This document shows, in pieces, positions 45,736-56,984 of a stretch of DNA of 64,000 nt. Both the position numbers and the translations under genes were made by a program. The stretch lies in the NCBI GenBank assembly GCA_958496175.1, contig OY292277.1, positions 35,041,050-35,105,049 of the forward strand, written 5' to 3'. The DNA is from Sisyra terminalis. Taxonomy: Eukaryota > Arthropoda > Insecta > Neuroptera > Sisyridae. Each line of letters starts with the position of its first letter. Within the stretch, counting starts at the first letter, position 1. Under the pieces are notes generated by a model. The model did no database searches, had not been told where the DNA came from, and was given only the letters and a program-made list of their open reading frames with translations.

Positions 45736-46442
45736 TCACCCTATACCAATTAGCCAACAAAACTTTAAAGTTTGAATTTTCCAAATTTTTTTTTGCCAAT
45801 TGATGGAAAATTGTTCGTAGAAGTTTGTGAAAGAAACCCATTTCGTTTGTGACAAAATAGTTTAGCAATAATTAATTAATTACGAAAAATTGATTATTCA
45901 GTTATTGATATAGTAAAATGTTAAAAAAGCAAAGCTTTTAGCGATATATAGTAACAAAAATGCAGGAAAATTTAGAAAACAGTTGTTTAAAACGGAAAAA
46001 AAAGATACAGAAAACTAAACAGAAAAGGCAATTATCAAAATTTATTTTCCTTAATTTATATTTTCACAAAATTTTCCAAAATAACAAAAATCGAGACATA
46101 ATTAAACACACTTTTTTCCCAAATATTTTTATCGTTTGTGAAAATCAATTTTCCCCACAGTAAACTTTGAATGCCGAAAATTATTTTTTTCGCCTTACAT
46201 AAAAGTTTAATCAGGTTTCATTATATATGATAAACCTTTTCTGGGATCCGGACAACGACTTCTCCAAGTTTCATCAAAATTGGTCGAATAGTTTAGGAAT
46301 GAATAAAGAATAAACATAGAGACAGGCAGGCGGTAAATTTTTGTATGTATAAATAAATGAATGTGAATTTTACTAAATATGTAGTTGTGCTTAATTATTT
46401 TATTCCAATATATTTTCTAGAGCATTGAAAATATTTTCATCT
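45736..46442 (-). mobile_element. Foldback element, ACCGATTAGCC family, copy 3 (partial)
   Basis: Reverse-complement match of 42011-42742, including the terminal CCTATACCAATTAGCCAACA, the middle AAACGGAAAAAAAAG region, GGGATCCGGACAACGACTTC, TCCAAGTTTCATCAAAATTG, and the AGAGCATTGAAAATATTTTC boundary. Only one arm plus the interior is present. The open frame at 45960-46163 (+) is part of it and has no known domain. Confidence 0.75.
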
Positions 46443-47469
46443 ACTAACAGGTTTCGGTTCTTTAGCCTGTTTGGTAATACTCCCACATAGAAATCTCACG
46501 TTTTTAATTAAGATACCTATTGACGTACTTAAAATTTTATGGAAAAATTAATATCAAAGTTTATCATCAAATATGAACTCACCTCTTTTAATTATTTTTT
46601 TTTTAATATATTTGTTAAACGAATAAAGTTCGCTCTCGTTTCTTTCACTTTATTTTACGTGTGTGACATTCTTCTTTTCTGTGTACCGACCGTAATTAAA
46701 AATACCAAATTGCTTGTACTTCTCGACTGCACAAGAACAGACAACAGGAAATTTAATTATCCCAATTTAGAGCTATTTTTCTCATTCTTGCCATTTTTTC
46801 TTTAAATTAGAATTTGCAATTAAGAACAATAAAAGTTTGGGCTTGCTTCTATCGTATAATGTAGGAAAAAGTTAATAAAACCTCGTCAGCTTTCTAATTA
46901 AGAAAAAAAATCAACTTTTCCAAAAATTAATCAAGAAAACAGCACGGCAAGATAATTATATGCTTTTTTTTTCTTTGAATAAGAAAAATCTTGGTATTAC
47001 GTTGTTTTTCTTCAGTGCTAACAATGTAATTTATTTAACGCCGAACTAAGCGGGTCTACATATTAATTATTGTCAAAATTTTTATTTTGTTAATGCTTTA
47101 AGAAGCTAATGAAAGCCAGACGGCGAAGGATTATGTTTCATTAAGTTGAAGAAGTACCAGCAGATGAGCATTTTATTTTAACGTTTTAATGTTCACAATT
47201 TAATTTGATTGCTGTTTGTGTTTTTTGAAGTCATTACAAATACAATGCGTTTTACTTTATTTTAATTAGCGCGAAAAGTACCAACATTTACTTTATTATT
47301 ACTTAACAATTAAAAAAAATATAGTTTATGATAATCTTGATGTTAACTGCAGGAGTATTAAAACTATTTTTTAAAACTGTATTTAATTAAAGTATATTTC
47401 CTAGAAGCTTTGATTCTTCTATAACTCTAAGACTATTATGTAAGAATTGGTAACCGACGAAAATAACGA
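46443..47469. other. Intron stretch, nothing recognised
   Basis: AT-rich sequence. The open frame at 46539-46805 (+, 88 codons) is hydrophobic but has no recognisable family features. Confidence 0.4.
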
Positions 47470-48043
47470 GTGGAACAAAAGTTCCACTATCATTTTGATT
47501 GCCTATAACTTTGTTTAAAGAAAAGATAAGTAAATTTAATTTTCATAAAAAGTTTATTTAATTTTTATTTTTTTTTTTTTTGTAATGATTGAAACATTAT
47601 ATTGTTTAAATAGTGACCGCGATTTACTACGCAACTCTCGGCTCTTTTTAAGACATTTTTCATGACATCCTGTAACATTTCAGGCTGAATTTCTTCAATT
47701 TTAAAGATTTAACAGCACCAGACTGTTTCTTATGGGATTTTTCAAAATCAAAAGTTTATTGAAATAAGCCCCAAACAATTCAACATCTTAAAGACAATAT
47801 TCGTCACGAAATTGAAGAATTTCAACCTGAAATGTTATAGTATGTCATGAAAAATGCCTTAAAAAAAGCCGAGAGTTGCATAACAAATCCCGGTCACCAT
47901 TTAACCATTATAATTTTTTAATCATAACAAAAAAAAAATATGTAAAAATAAAATATTTTTTTTATGAAAACTAAACCTACTTATCTTTTCTTTAAACAAA
48001 GTTATAGCCAATCAAAATAATAGCAGGACTTTTGCTCCACCCG
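47470..48043. mobile_element. Foldback element built from two mariner/Tc-type 3' ends
   Basis: Ends GAGTGGAACAAAAGTTCCAC and, inverted, GGGTGGAGCAAAAGTCCTGC, followed on both sides by GATTG.CTATAACTTTGTTT. Each arm encodes, outward, the same transposase C-terminal tail: left arm on the minus strand EEIQPEMLQDVMKNVLKRAE then SCVVNRGHYL; right arm on the plus strand RHEIEEFQPEML, a stop, YVMKNALKKAESC and NPGHHL. The arrangement is therefore two inverted half-elements joined near 47750. The pieces match the C-terminal end of Tc/mariner-type transposases in general form; the subfamily is uncertain. Inactive. Confidence 0.75.
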
Positions 48044-48095
48044 TTACAAATTCAAATTTATGTTGGTAAATTTTGGACACTAATGGATTCTTTTT

Positions 48096-48260
48096 TAATT
48101 GTTATTTACCTTCCCCTTATAACAACTAAGGTCTTCAGCGACAATAGGGTCAATAAAATCCTTATGTCAAGAAATATCGAAAATTTGCTCGATATCAGAT
48201 TCGAACCCAATACCTACCAGTTTTGAAACAGCCAACTAGATCACTCGACTACCAATAGTT
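48096..48260 (-). repeat. tRNA-derived SINE copy 7
   Basis: Minus strand: AACTATTGGTAGTCGAGTGA, TCTAGTTGGCTGTTTCAAAA, CTGGTAGGTATTGGGTTCGA (box B), ATCTGATATCGAGCAAATTT, TCGATATTTCTTGACATAAG, GTCGCTGAAGACCTTAGTTG and a GTAAATAACAATTAA tail. Full length. Confidence 0.82.
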
Positions 48261-48582
48261 TCCACTAATACAATTACCTAATAAAATTTTTATATTTTCT
48301 GTTTTACTTTAAATTAGACTACAAGAATTTTAGGAGTACAGTTCTATGCTTCTCTTATAAAGTTAGTTTGATACAGTTGCGATTAATTTTTAAATCTACT
48401 GAATAAATTTTGAACTAAAGGAAGTGTAATTACAGGAAACGGAACGCAAGCAAAAATTTCTCATCTTTAAAGCTATTATATAAATAGCATATTTGCTTCT
48501 TTTTACTTCATCTACAATTGTTGATATTGAAATTGAATGAAATTCAATGCGAATTTTTGTCGAACTAAACAATTTTGAAAAT

Positions 48583-48700
48583 TTTTATTTATCGTTGTCT
48601 TATAACTGCCATAAATGAAAGTATGCTCGATACGAGAATCGAATCCAGCACCTACCAATTTTGGAGCAACCACCTTGACCATTCGGTTACCAGTAGGCTA
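48583..48700 (-). repeat. tRNA-derived SINE copy 8, internally deleted
   Basis: Minus strand: TAGCCTACTGGTAACCGAAT, GGTCAAGGTGGTTGCTCCAA, AATTGGTAGGTGCTGGATTC, GATTCTCGTATCGAGCATAC, then straight to the tail GGCAGTTATAAGACAACG and ATAAATAAA. The middle of the body is deleted. Lies about 320 bp from copy 7 in the same orientation. Confidence 0.82.
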
Positions 48701-49630
48701 AGATTTATTCTTTGAGTCAGTAAAGATTTTACAATTCCGGTGAATTAAAATTATACTAAACAAAGTTACGGAAGCGACAAATTCCCTTCATAACGAGAGG
48801 AAGGAGCATTTCTTTAAAAATATATTTACAGCTAAAAATTAATCGAACAACCGAAGAATTGTGGGAAGAAACTTTCTGGAATTTGGTTGTTTGGAAATAA
48901 AATTGAAAAAAAAAGTCATTTGAGGAAATTGATCTTTAGGAGTATCGGGATCGGGGAAACGACGTATAGTGAAGGATTTTCTTATGAAGATGAACTTTTG
49001 TTGAACGAATGCTTTTGTTTCTTGGTGGATTTAAAAAAATATCCTTGCAAAATCTTGTCAAACCTATTTTTTTAAATAGAATATTAGTTCTTTGAAAGCT
49101 TTATTGAACTTAACTTAACGTATTTTACTAATTTATGACTAATAGTGGCTACATTTTTACAAACCGGGTATGGATTATATTACATTTAAATGGAAAATCA
49201 TTTAGAGGTATAAAGAATATTTTTATAGGACAAGCATTATATTATAAGTATTTTTATTCTACAACATATGGATCCACTATCAAATTATATACAAAGCGCA
49301 ATTTTTTTTAATTGCATAGTTTTTATATTTTTTTATTACTCGCAAGTAATATGAATAAGCTACAACAACTAATTAAGAAAGTTGTAGAACCCAGTGAAGG
49401 TTATGAACATCAAAAGGACTGAAATTATAATTATCTCCATTGTGATGTGTTGACTATTAAAAATCACTCAATTGAAAGGGTAAGTATTTGGGCACTACGA
49501 CAAAGAATGATTGGGACCATTCAATAGAGATCAAATGACACATCGCAAAAGCCTAAATGCGTTCCTGAGAATTAATGTACTTATTAAAGACTTGGAATTT
49601 ATTGCTGGCAAATAAAATCGGGCTAAAGCG
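48701..49630. other. Intron stretch, possible eroded LINE upstream part
   Basis: An open frame at 48887-49075 (+) has no recognisable motif. From about 49340 the sequence may be the eroded upstream continuation of the LINE relic, but I cannot read it convincingly. Confidence 0.35.
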
Positions 49631-49639
49631 ATGTTAAAT

Positions 49640-50075
49640 CTTTTCCATTTTGTTTTTACGAAGTAGAATCTTCGACCATGTCGAAAACATTATTCAAAAA
49701 GCTGGAAACCGTTTAAGTATGACATTATCGTCGTGTTCTCAGAATATTGTGGATCGATCATGTAATAAACAAGGAAACCTTGAGAAGAATGAGAAAAGGA
49801 AAAAAATACTGCTCACAATTAAGAAGAGAAAACTGTAATACCTGGGTCACCTCATGTGGAATCCAAAAAAAAGTATAAGTTTCAACTCATTGTGCAGGAG
49901 AAAGTACAAGGGTGGAGAAGCTTATGCATAAGAAGTGTATTTTGGATGAAATAACAAAACAACAGTCGATTCTTTTGGGTAGCAATCGATAAGCTGAGAT
50001 TGGTTCTTCTATGATCACCAACATCCGAAACAGAATTCTTTTTCCTCAAGAAGACGAAAAAAAAAAATAAATGCA
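49640..50075 (+). pseudogene. LINE (non-LTR retrotransposon) C-terminal relic
   Basis: Frame 49650-49838 contains KKILLTIKKRKL, and directly past the stop the reading continues YLGHLMWN. This is the LL.TIK.RKLQYLGHIMRN block that lies downstream of the reverse transcriptase in a common group of arthropod non-LTR elements. In another frame, about 49910-50060, KCILDEITKQQ and SMITNIRN follow, corresponding to the group's final MIANIRNG block. At least two frameshifts and several stops make it inactive. The reverse transcriptase domain itself is missing, which fits a 5'-truncated insertion. Plus strand, antisense to the receptor. Confidence 0.75.
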
Positions 50076-50770
50076 ATTTTTGAAGAAAGTGTTTTTGGAT
50101 CTACCTACTTATTTCTTCAGAATTTTCCATCGTTTAGTTGAAAATTGAAGAAAGAGAAACATACTTTTTAGTTCGCTTCATAAGCTCACTTTGTTTTGTT
50201 AGTTTGTAAGGTGGGGATCTTATAAATCTCATTTTTCACCTACTTTCCAGAACTTTATCGAGCTGAATTTAAGCACACTTCTTACTATAAATGATATCGC
50301 ATAAATCCCATGAAAATTTAATAACGACAAAGTGTTTCTACTTTAATTAAGTATTCAACTTTGAAAACTCTCTTGAAAAAAAAAACTCTTATAGCTTACC
50401 TTCAGAAGCGCATGCAAAAGTGAGTTAATTTTAAGTGTTTGTTGAAGTTAACCTGTTTAGTATCATTTAAAGCGCAAAAAGTAGGTTGTATTAACTTTTA
50501 GTAGCTGCCCGTGAAATATTCAGAGACAATACTAATGATAAAAGGTAAAAAAAGGCAATTGATTTAAATGACAGTTGAAGTAAATGACAACAAACAGTTA
50601 GTTCGAATTTGAGACAATGATAGAGAAAATTGGTAATAAAAATATATTGAAAGACTAAAAAGTAGGCAATAAAATTTTTCAAAAAATATTTTGATACCTT
50701 GTCTCTATTGATAAAATACAATAAAAAAATTAAAAATAATTAAACTAAAAATTAACTATATCTTTGTACC
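50076..50770. other. Intron stretch, nothing recognised
   Basis: AT-rich. The 76-codon open frame at 50491-50721 (-) is hydrophobic with no recognised motif. Confidence 0.4.
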
Positions 50771-50962
50771 CTCACCATTGATATTAAGGCGATATAAGTC
50801 AACTAATGAGAATCGTATGCTATCTAGTTGTGCATCAAAGCAAGGAGTGCAATTTTGTTTTCAGTTTAGTAATATGGATCGCCCCTCGCTTTGATATACA
50901 ACTATATAGCTAACGATTCTTATTAATTGGCTAATATCGTCTTAATATGAATGGTTCAACCG
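50771..50962. repeat. Long imperfect hairpin (75-bp arms)
   Basis: Arms of about 75 bp (50771-50848 and 50885-50962) pair with roughly one mismatch in five: ACCATTGATATTAAGGCGAT with ATCGTCTTAATATGAATGGT, then AGAATCGT, ATGCTAT, TAGTTGTGCATCAAAGC and their inverses. The loop is about 35 bases. It could be a short foldback element. Length and mismatch pattern also permit a small-RNA hairpin, which I do not claim. Confidence 0.65.
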
Positions 50963-51467
50963 ATATTAGATTCAGTTCCTAAATTTATTTTTAAATTTTT
51001 CAGTGCATTTTATCCATAGAAGCAAGGTTTTTGAATTTTTTTTTAAATATTTTTATTTTTACTTTACACGCACATGCTTTATCAAGTAGTGATTGAAATA
51101 ATAATTACTTTGATATTTTTGTTTCCTATTTCAAAACATAGATAACGATACCACACATCTTTAAATGCACTAATATTTTTTTTCCAGGCGATCATTACAA
51201 ATATTTTATAATCCTTTTTTCATTTATATCAATGGTTTCAAATTTTATGGATCTGTGTACCCATTTTATGTTTTTTGTGACGCTGAGTACCCCTTGACCA
51301 AAATAAAATTGAAATTTTATTTAATTCTGTTGTTTAGGTATTTTCTCGCATTAAGCGTAACTAAATTGTGATATACTCCTCACCCCTCTTCCCATACTTC
51401 TGAGTAAATTTGTAACAAACTTTGAGAAATTCGGCTTTATGTATAGGTAGCTAATAATAAACTTTGG
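50963..51467. other. Intron stretch, nothing recognised
   Basis: AT-rich spacer. Around 51230-51400 TTTCAAATTTTATGGATCTG and GTACCCCTTGACC could be one decayed hAT-like end, without a partner. Confidence 0.3.
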
Positions 51468-51686
51468 CTCAAGTCCTTTTTAGAACAGTCAAATCTGGCA
51501 ACAATGCATTTTCTACTTTGTTTATAATTTGATTTGTGAATAAATCGATCCATAATGAAAATTTTGCCAAAAATGATAAATTTATATCACATTAGAATTG
51601 AATTAACAAAAAAATCGCGAAAAGAAAAAAAAGCAATGAAGAAAATGCAACATTGCCAGATTTGACTGTTCTAAAAAAGACTTGAG
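51468..51686. mobile_element. MITE with ~46-bp terminal inverted repeats
   Basis: Ends CTCAAGTCCTTTTTAGAACA, GTCAAATCTGGCAACAATGC, ATTTTCT and their inverse AGAAAATG, CAACATTGCCAGATTTGACT, GTTCTAAAAAAGACTTGAG match nearly perfectly. 219 bp overall, no gene. I could not define a target duplication, so the superfamily is open. Confidence 0.82.
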
Positions 51687-52180
51687 TATAATTTTTTTTC
51701 GAACCTCTTTAAAGTATTAATATTCTGCCAGTATAATGTTTGTTATCTTACTAAATGATCGTACAGGATAGGAAACAATAAGTATTATATTTTTTCCTAT
51801 TTGGCTTCGGAACCCTAAGAAGTTGCATTTGAATTGTTAAAATAATACTTGTTTTCATAATATTCTGGAACGCCAGGGCGTTTCTTTACTGAGAATTAAA
51901 TATTAAACGTAAAGTGAACCTGAACCTTCTTTATGCCTTGTTAAGCAAATTTCAAGAATAAACACAAGTCAAAACATGAAGTATGTTTTTTATTCGTTTG
52001 ACCTCAATTTACGAAAGGAATAAATCTCCCGGTTTACTTCACAGCTTTCGTTTTTCATTTGTCTAAATTTACATAAACGGGCTTAAAAGGAATTATTCAT
52101 ATATCAAAAGCTTTAACTATTGATATGTTAAGATTTGAGCTTTACGTTGTAGGAATATGATTTCGATATGTCTGGGCCTA
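51687..52180. other. Intron stretch, nothing recognised
   Basis: AT-rich spacer between two MITEs. Nothing recognisable. Confidence 0.4.
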
Positions 52181-52483
52181 CACTGATAGAAGGATTTTTT
52201 TGTATTTAAAAAGATTTGTTAATAGTTAATAAATGATTTGTTAGAGGATCGGTCTTTAACAAATATTTATTAACAGTTAATAAATCATTTATTAACGGCT
52301 ATTTCTTTGTGCCAACCAAATATTTATTAATATTTAATAAATGATTTATTAGAGATAAAGAGATCCATTGCATACTAATAAATGTTGTTAATAGTAAAAA
52401 AATATTTCTTTTACTCAAAAAAATAGCGGAAAAAGTTTTTAATAAATTGATTTATTAAATACAAAAAAATCCTTCTATCAGTG
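52181..52483. mobile_element. MITE flanked by TA (Tc1/mariner-type size class)
   Basis: Terminal inverted repeats CACTGATAGAAGGATTTTTT, TGTATTTAA and their inverse are near-perfect over about 28 bp. TA precedes (52179-52180) and follows (52484-52485). The interior is built of repeated TTAATAGTTAATAAATGATT and AATATTTATTAA-type palindromes. No coding sequence. The TA duplication suggests mobilisation by a Tc1/mariner-type transposase. Confidence 0.85.
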
Positions 52484-52485
52484 TA

Positions 52486-54228
52486 CATATTAATATTGTC
52501 TATAGGATTCGTCAACTAGATTTGGTTGTAAAGATATGTATGTAAGTTATCTTGTATGTCTTGTATGGTTTCTGCCACATTACCGTATAATAGTTAACAC
52601 GGAATCGAATTTATTTGCAAATGTGTTTCGCTAATTTACGTTAACGTCGACCACATTTTGTGTTATGTTAACTCTAATTATATTATGCTTGAAGATGGAG
52701 AGAGATGTAGAGCTTGGAGCTTGAATGACGAGGCAGGAAGTGAAAGCGAGAAAATGAATAAGTTAAGGCCCACATATAGGGAGACGTTTATTAACGAACA
52801 AGCACACTAAAGTGGCGGTTAAAGTACTTCCCATCAAATAGATTTCAAGTAGTTATTTCAAGTATTTACTCTTTAGTACTAGTAGTAATCGTTTGCCACC
52901 ACTTGCAGTCGTCAATGTTGCAAAATGATCAGCTTTCTTCATAATGTTTACACAAATATACCTTTTCCTTCCCATTTTCCATTATGGAAGAAAAAAATGT
53001 ACATAACAAAAAATCCCAGCAAATAATATTTTCATCGAGTATTTAATTCTCTCCATTTACCATACAAAACTGTTGGCTTTTTAAAATTATAATCACACGA
53101 TATTTTACTAAATAAGTCACGAAATATTCAACGCTAAACGTTAATATAATTTATTTGTACGTATCACGTCTTCCCATCAAACGAAATTATTCGTCTTTTA
53201 AAACGTAAATTCATGGCGGAAAATTTTAAATCTCTCATAACAAAAACGAACGAATATTAATAATCTTCTATCATCATCCATTTACATAACAACGTCAAGT
53301 CGACTTCAAACAATTCCAATTATTCTTTTAGTCGTCGCTTGAAAATAGATAAGTAGATATTTTGTCTTAATTTGCTCAACAAAAACTTTTGTGAGCTTTT
53401 AATCAATATCTATAACGGCACTTTATCAAATCCTTTCAAACTTATCCAATTTTCGTAATGCAAATATTTACATGTTTACCTTTATGAATTGGAGATGAAA
53501 AAATATTTGATTCGAATCCAATTTTATTCTTTGACACTAAAAATAATTAATTTTCATCGAAAGTTTTTCTTGTACCGATTGTATAAAAGGAATCTTTTGT
53601 TGTTTGACAGAACTTTTCGTTTGTATGGGAAATGGGTGGACCATGACGGAAATTTGAAAACTTTTATCGCATACTATCTATTTATTTATAGAACCATGAG
53701 TTTGAGTGATTATCAAATTTTCATCACATAAAGTATTTAAAATCTTATACATAAATGATCAAATAAAGCTATAATACTTTTGTATGGCTTATCGATTAGG
53801 GGTCCTTAACTTTATATTGATTTAGGATAAAAATTTCTTGCCTCGTTTTATTCTCTTCCAATAGACCTTATACATATGTTTTAAAAATAATTCAAGCTGT
53901 GTAAAAATGATCTAAGCAAATATCTGTTAATTTTTTACTTGAATTGATAAAATCTAAGGAAAATTTATTTAAAAATGCAAAAAAAATCGGTCAATTCAAA
54001 ATGCCCAATACGAGCTCCCTTGTTCTGTGGGAGTGGATCGCTCTGAATAAATAGACATAAGAAACTAAGGAAAACAAAACAAACCCTGGAAGTGAAATAG
54101 TCGAAAAACACCTCGTAAGCCGGTTGATGAGGTTTGCCTAGCTATTTGGTCTCAACTAAAGGAAATAAGGGTCCAGGAATTACAATACGCGCTGCGGCTG
54201 CAGTATTGAAGCACAAAATACTTTTTAC
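52486..54228. other. Intron stretch, nothing recognised
   Basis: AT-rich intron. The 80-codon open frame at 53489-53731 (+) shows no family features. Around 53940-54010 a short piece (CAATTCAAAATGCCCAATAC) is the inverted relative of sequence near 37630. Confidence 0.4.
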
Positions 54229-54490
54229 TAGTGTCCGACTGAATCTAGTAATTTACGGCCGAACCGGAGGCCCAAAGTCTACCACTTTTTCTGTATCGAA
54301 AATGGTATTTTAAAAATAATTAATGATTGCTGTTATCTCCTTTTCATTTTTAAATATCGTATCGGTTCGTTTCCTCTACTAACGGAAGATAAAACGACGC
54401 CAGCGCTCGTAGTGAGAGATCCGGTAGTACCATTTCGATACAGAAGAAGTGGCTAGCCTCGGCCATAAAACTAGTTTCAGTCGGACGCTA
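54229..54490. mobile_element. hAT-type MITE, TAGTGTCCGAC family, copy 3 (262 bp)
   Basis: Ends TAGTGTCCGACTGAATCTAG and, inverted, TAGCGTCCGACTGAAACTAG. Perfect 8-bp flanks CTTTTTAC at 54221-54228 and 54491-54498. The inverted arms continue inward (GGCCGAACCGGAGGC with GCCTCGGCCAT; TTTCTGTATCGAAAATGGTA with TACCATTTCGATACAGAA). GC-rich patches in the middle are noncoding. This is the cleanest copy and sets the family's termini and duplication length. Confidence 0.9.
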
Positions 54491-54888
54491 CTTTTTACGT
54501 AAAAATATTAACTACATATAAAGTATTTTTTTTATATTTATAGACATGGCTTATTAATTTCTTTAAGAACTGGAAATAAAGTGAAACTAAAATAACTGGT
54601 TAAAAATGATATTGGTGGTTGAGGGAACCACCTAGGTGGTTTCAATTCTCTTGTTTATAGTACTTTCTTTCATCATGATAACCATTTTAAAGTAAGCTAA
54701 AATTAAAGAGCAATTATATGGGTAATATCTACTAACATTCGAATAATTTCTCTAGTTGTAATAAGTTATAATCAATGTATATATTTTTAAACCTCTAACA
54801 TTGTGCTTTGAATTTAGTTTTACGACTAACAATGAAATGATTACGGCTTGTTGATTGTTGAATAAAATTTAATCCTCATTTGGGGAGT
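54491..54888. other. Spacer left of the inverted arm
   Basis: AT-rich, without recognised content. The last ~60 bases show weak inverted similarity to the outer flank of the right arm (GAAATGATTACGG here, GAAATCGTATTACGG inverted at about 60650), so the element may extend outward beyond the 157-bp arms. Confidence 0.4.
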
Positions 54889-55045
54889 TCCTAATATCTC
54901 CGGCGCCGCGATTTAAGAACGGATTATGATAGAAGAAGCAAAAACAAATCGAAAATTAAGAATACCAATTTGCGAGTTTTCGCTTCGTTTTCTTGGAAAA
55001 TAAGTTTTTAGCAGAAAAATTACAATGTTATTTCTTATGGGAAAA
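54889..55045 (+). repeat. Left arm of a 157-bp inverted pair framing the satellite
   Basis: From TTCCTAATATCTCCGGCGCC through ATTTAAGAACGGATTATG, AGAAGAAGC, AATCGAAAATTAAGAATACC, AATTTGCGAGTTTTCGCTTC and TTTTTAG.AGAAAAATTACA to TTATTTCTTATGGGAAA. The inverted copy at 60426-60582 is the same length, and by eye about nine bases in ten agree. The open frame at 54913-55095 (-) is an artefact of it. Probably terminal or subterminal inverted repeat of one large element of about 5.7 kb. Confidence 0.85.
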
Positions 55046-56984
55046 AAATAATTTTGAGTTTGACCAATCGATGAAACTTTGCGTAATTTATACATTATAA
55101 AAAGCGTTCATGAAAAGCGCTGTGATTGGCTACAACTGGCTTTAAATATAACAATCCTAGTAGGCCAAGGAAATATGCTCTTTAACTAAATCACTTCGAC
55201 CATATTTAATTCAATTAAAACATCTGGAAACATCTTAAAAAATTAACAAAATTTGAAAATTATAAGAGATAAGAATGCCTACTTCATTAGTGATTTTTGG
55301 TTAAAAACGTATGCAGGTTAATTTCATTTCCCCTTCATCATTGTTTAAACTTTACAATGAATGAAAAAAAAATTCTATTATAATTATAGTCTTTGGATTG
55401 ACTCAAAATAAAAATGATTGAAAACCCGTTATAACAATCGTTTCATCAATAATATCATTCAAAAAATAGTAGTATTATTATTGCCGCGACTTCATTTTCC
55501 GAAATATGTTTGAATGTATTACTTTAAATTTTCACACTCAATGAAAATATTTGCGGAAACAATGAAATTTGAATTTATGTGCATTACGGAGGGAGGTTAT
55601 GTTTTGCTTGGAGAGATTTAGTTATTGTGAACTTTGAAACGGCTAAAAAGACTCAAAACGAGAAGTAAAAAGCGAAAATTTGTAAATTCTGTAAAAACTA
55701 TCTACAGTTTAATTCGGTATTTAAAACATATGCTTGAAAATTGGTATAAAAGTCTCGCCAGGCTTACGTCTCAATTTTCTGGTGAAAACTCACGTCAATG
55801 ATCATTATGAAACCCATTTTCACAATGTTTATATTCCAAACAATTAAAATTTGAAAAATTCTTTGAAACCGACAAGAATCGAAAATTAAAACATCAGTAG
55901 TGGGATATGTGACCAACAAAAAAATCAATTATATTTGCATTTATGGAACTTCATGAGTGATATTGTGTAAATGTAAAGGCAAAGTAAAACTTTCAAATTC
56001 AAAAATAACGTGTTTTTATCCAAAACATTTCATTAAAGTTGACTGTTTTAATACTTCAAATACAAGAAAAAAAATCGAGGGAACTGCGTAATAAACGCTA
56101 ATGTGAACTATTAAATTTGGTGGACTTCATAAATTTTAAACCCGTAAGTTGAATCAGTTACAAAAAGATGTAAATTTATAGAAAACATTTCTTACTCTAC
56201 CTAATTTACAATTTTCTTCTAGAAACGAACAAAAATTTGAAATTCATCCGTACCATTTGAAAGAAAATAATTCAACTAATTCTCGAAGTTATTCAAATAT
56301 AATGTGACTGCCAAATTTGTATAAAATGTAGTTGGTGCAAGGATATTGCGAAGTGTATGTTTCGAAATTAAATGAAAATATTGGTTTGTGTTTAACGTTT
56401 GGGAAATGAATGAATATAAATTTAAATATTATATTTCTATTTTTTAAGATTCTTTCATCAAAAATCAGGGCTTTTTCAAATTAAAATTCAACAAATAATT
56501 TCGAAGAAGTGTTGGAAACCAAGAAATCAAATACTTTATCAAATGTAATTTAAAGAAAGCCTAAAACATACGTAAAGAAAAATTGTCACAATAATATTTT
56601 TGAAAATTTAAAACCGAATAATGAATAAAAAAGTCAAAACCCAAATAAAATACCTACAACACTCGATTATAATCATTTACAAGGGATCATATATACACAT
56701 TGGACACGATAATTAGAAGTATTGTACTTCAAAGAGAGCAGATGATTACTAATAATAATATCCTGAGAGGCTTTAGCGAATTTATAATAAAAAAAAAATG
56801 TGTAAACTTGGTGTTACAAAAAGTAATATGCTAATTTAAATAAGTGATCCAACAACGAAAATTAAACCCTTATTGAGTATCTACGACACTCGCTTATAAA
56901 CATAAATTGTTAATCTACTCACAGGTGAGACAGTGATTAGTAGTATTGATAGTTCGATAAGGACGGACGACTAAAATAAATAAT
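55046..56984. other. Left interior between inverted arm and satellite
   Basis: AT-rich and noncoding in all frames I read. Near 56755-56780 ATATCCTGAGAGGCTTTAGC, GAATTTATAATAAAAAA is a degenerate satellite unit outside the main array, so the unit decays outward on this side. Confidence 0.5.

Noticed and set aside
45960..46163. Lys-rich open frame on the plus strand
   Set aside because: It falls inside the foldback element at 45736-46442, and the corresponding inverted copy at 42.0-42.7 kb does not keep it open.
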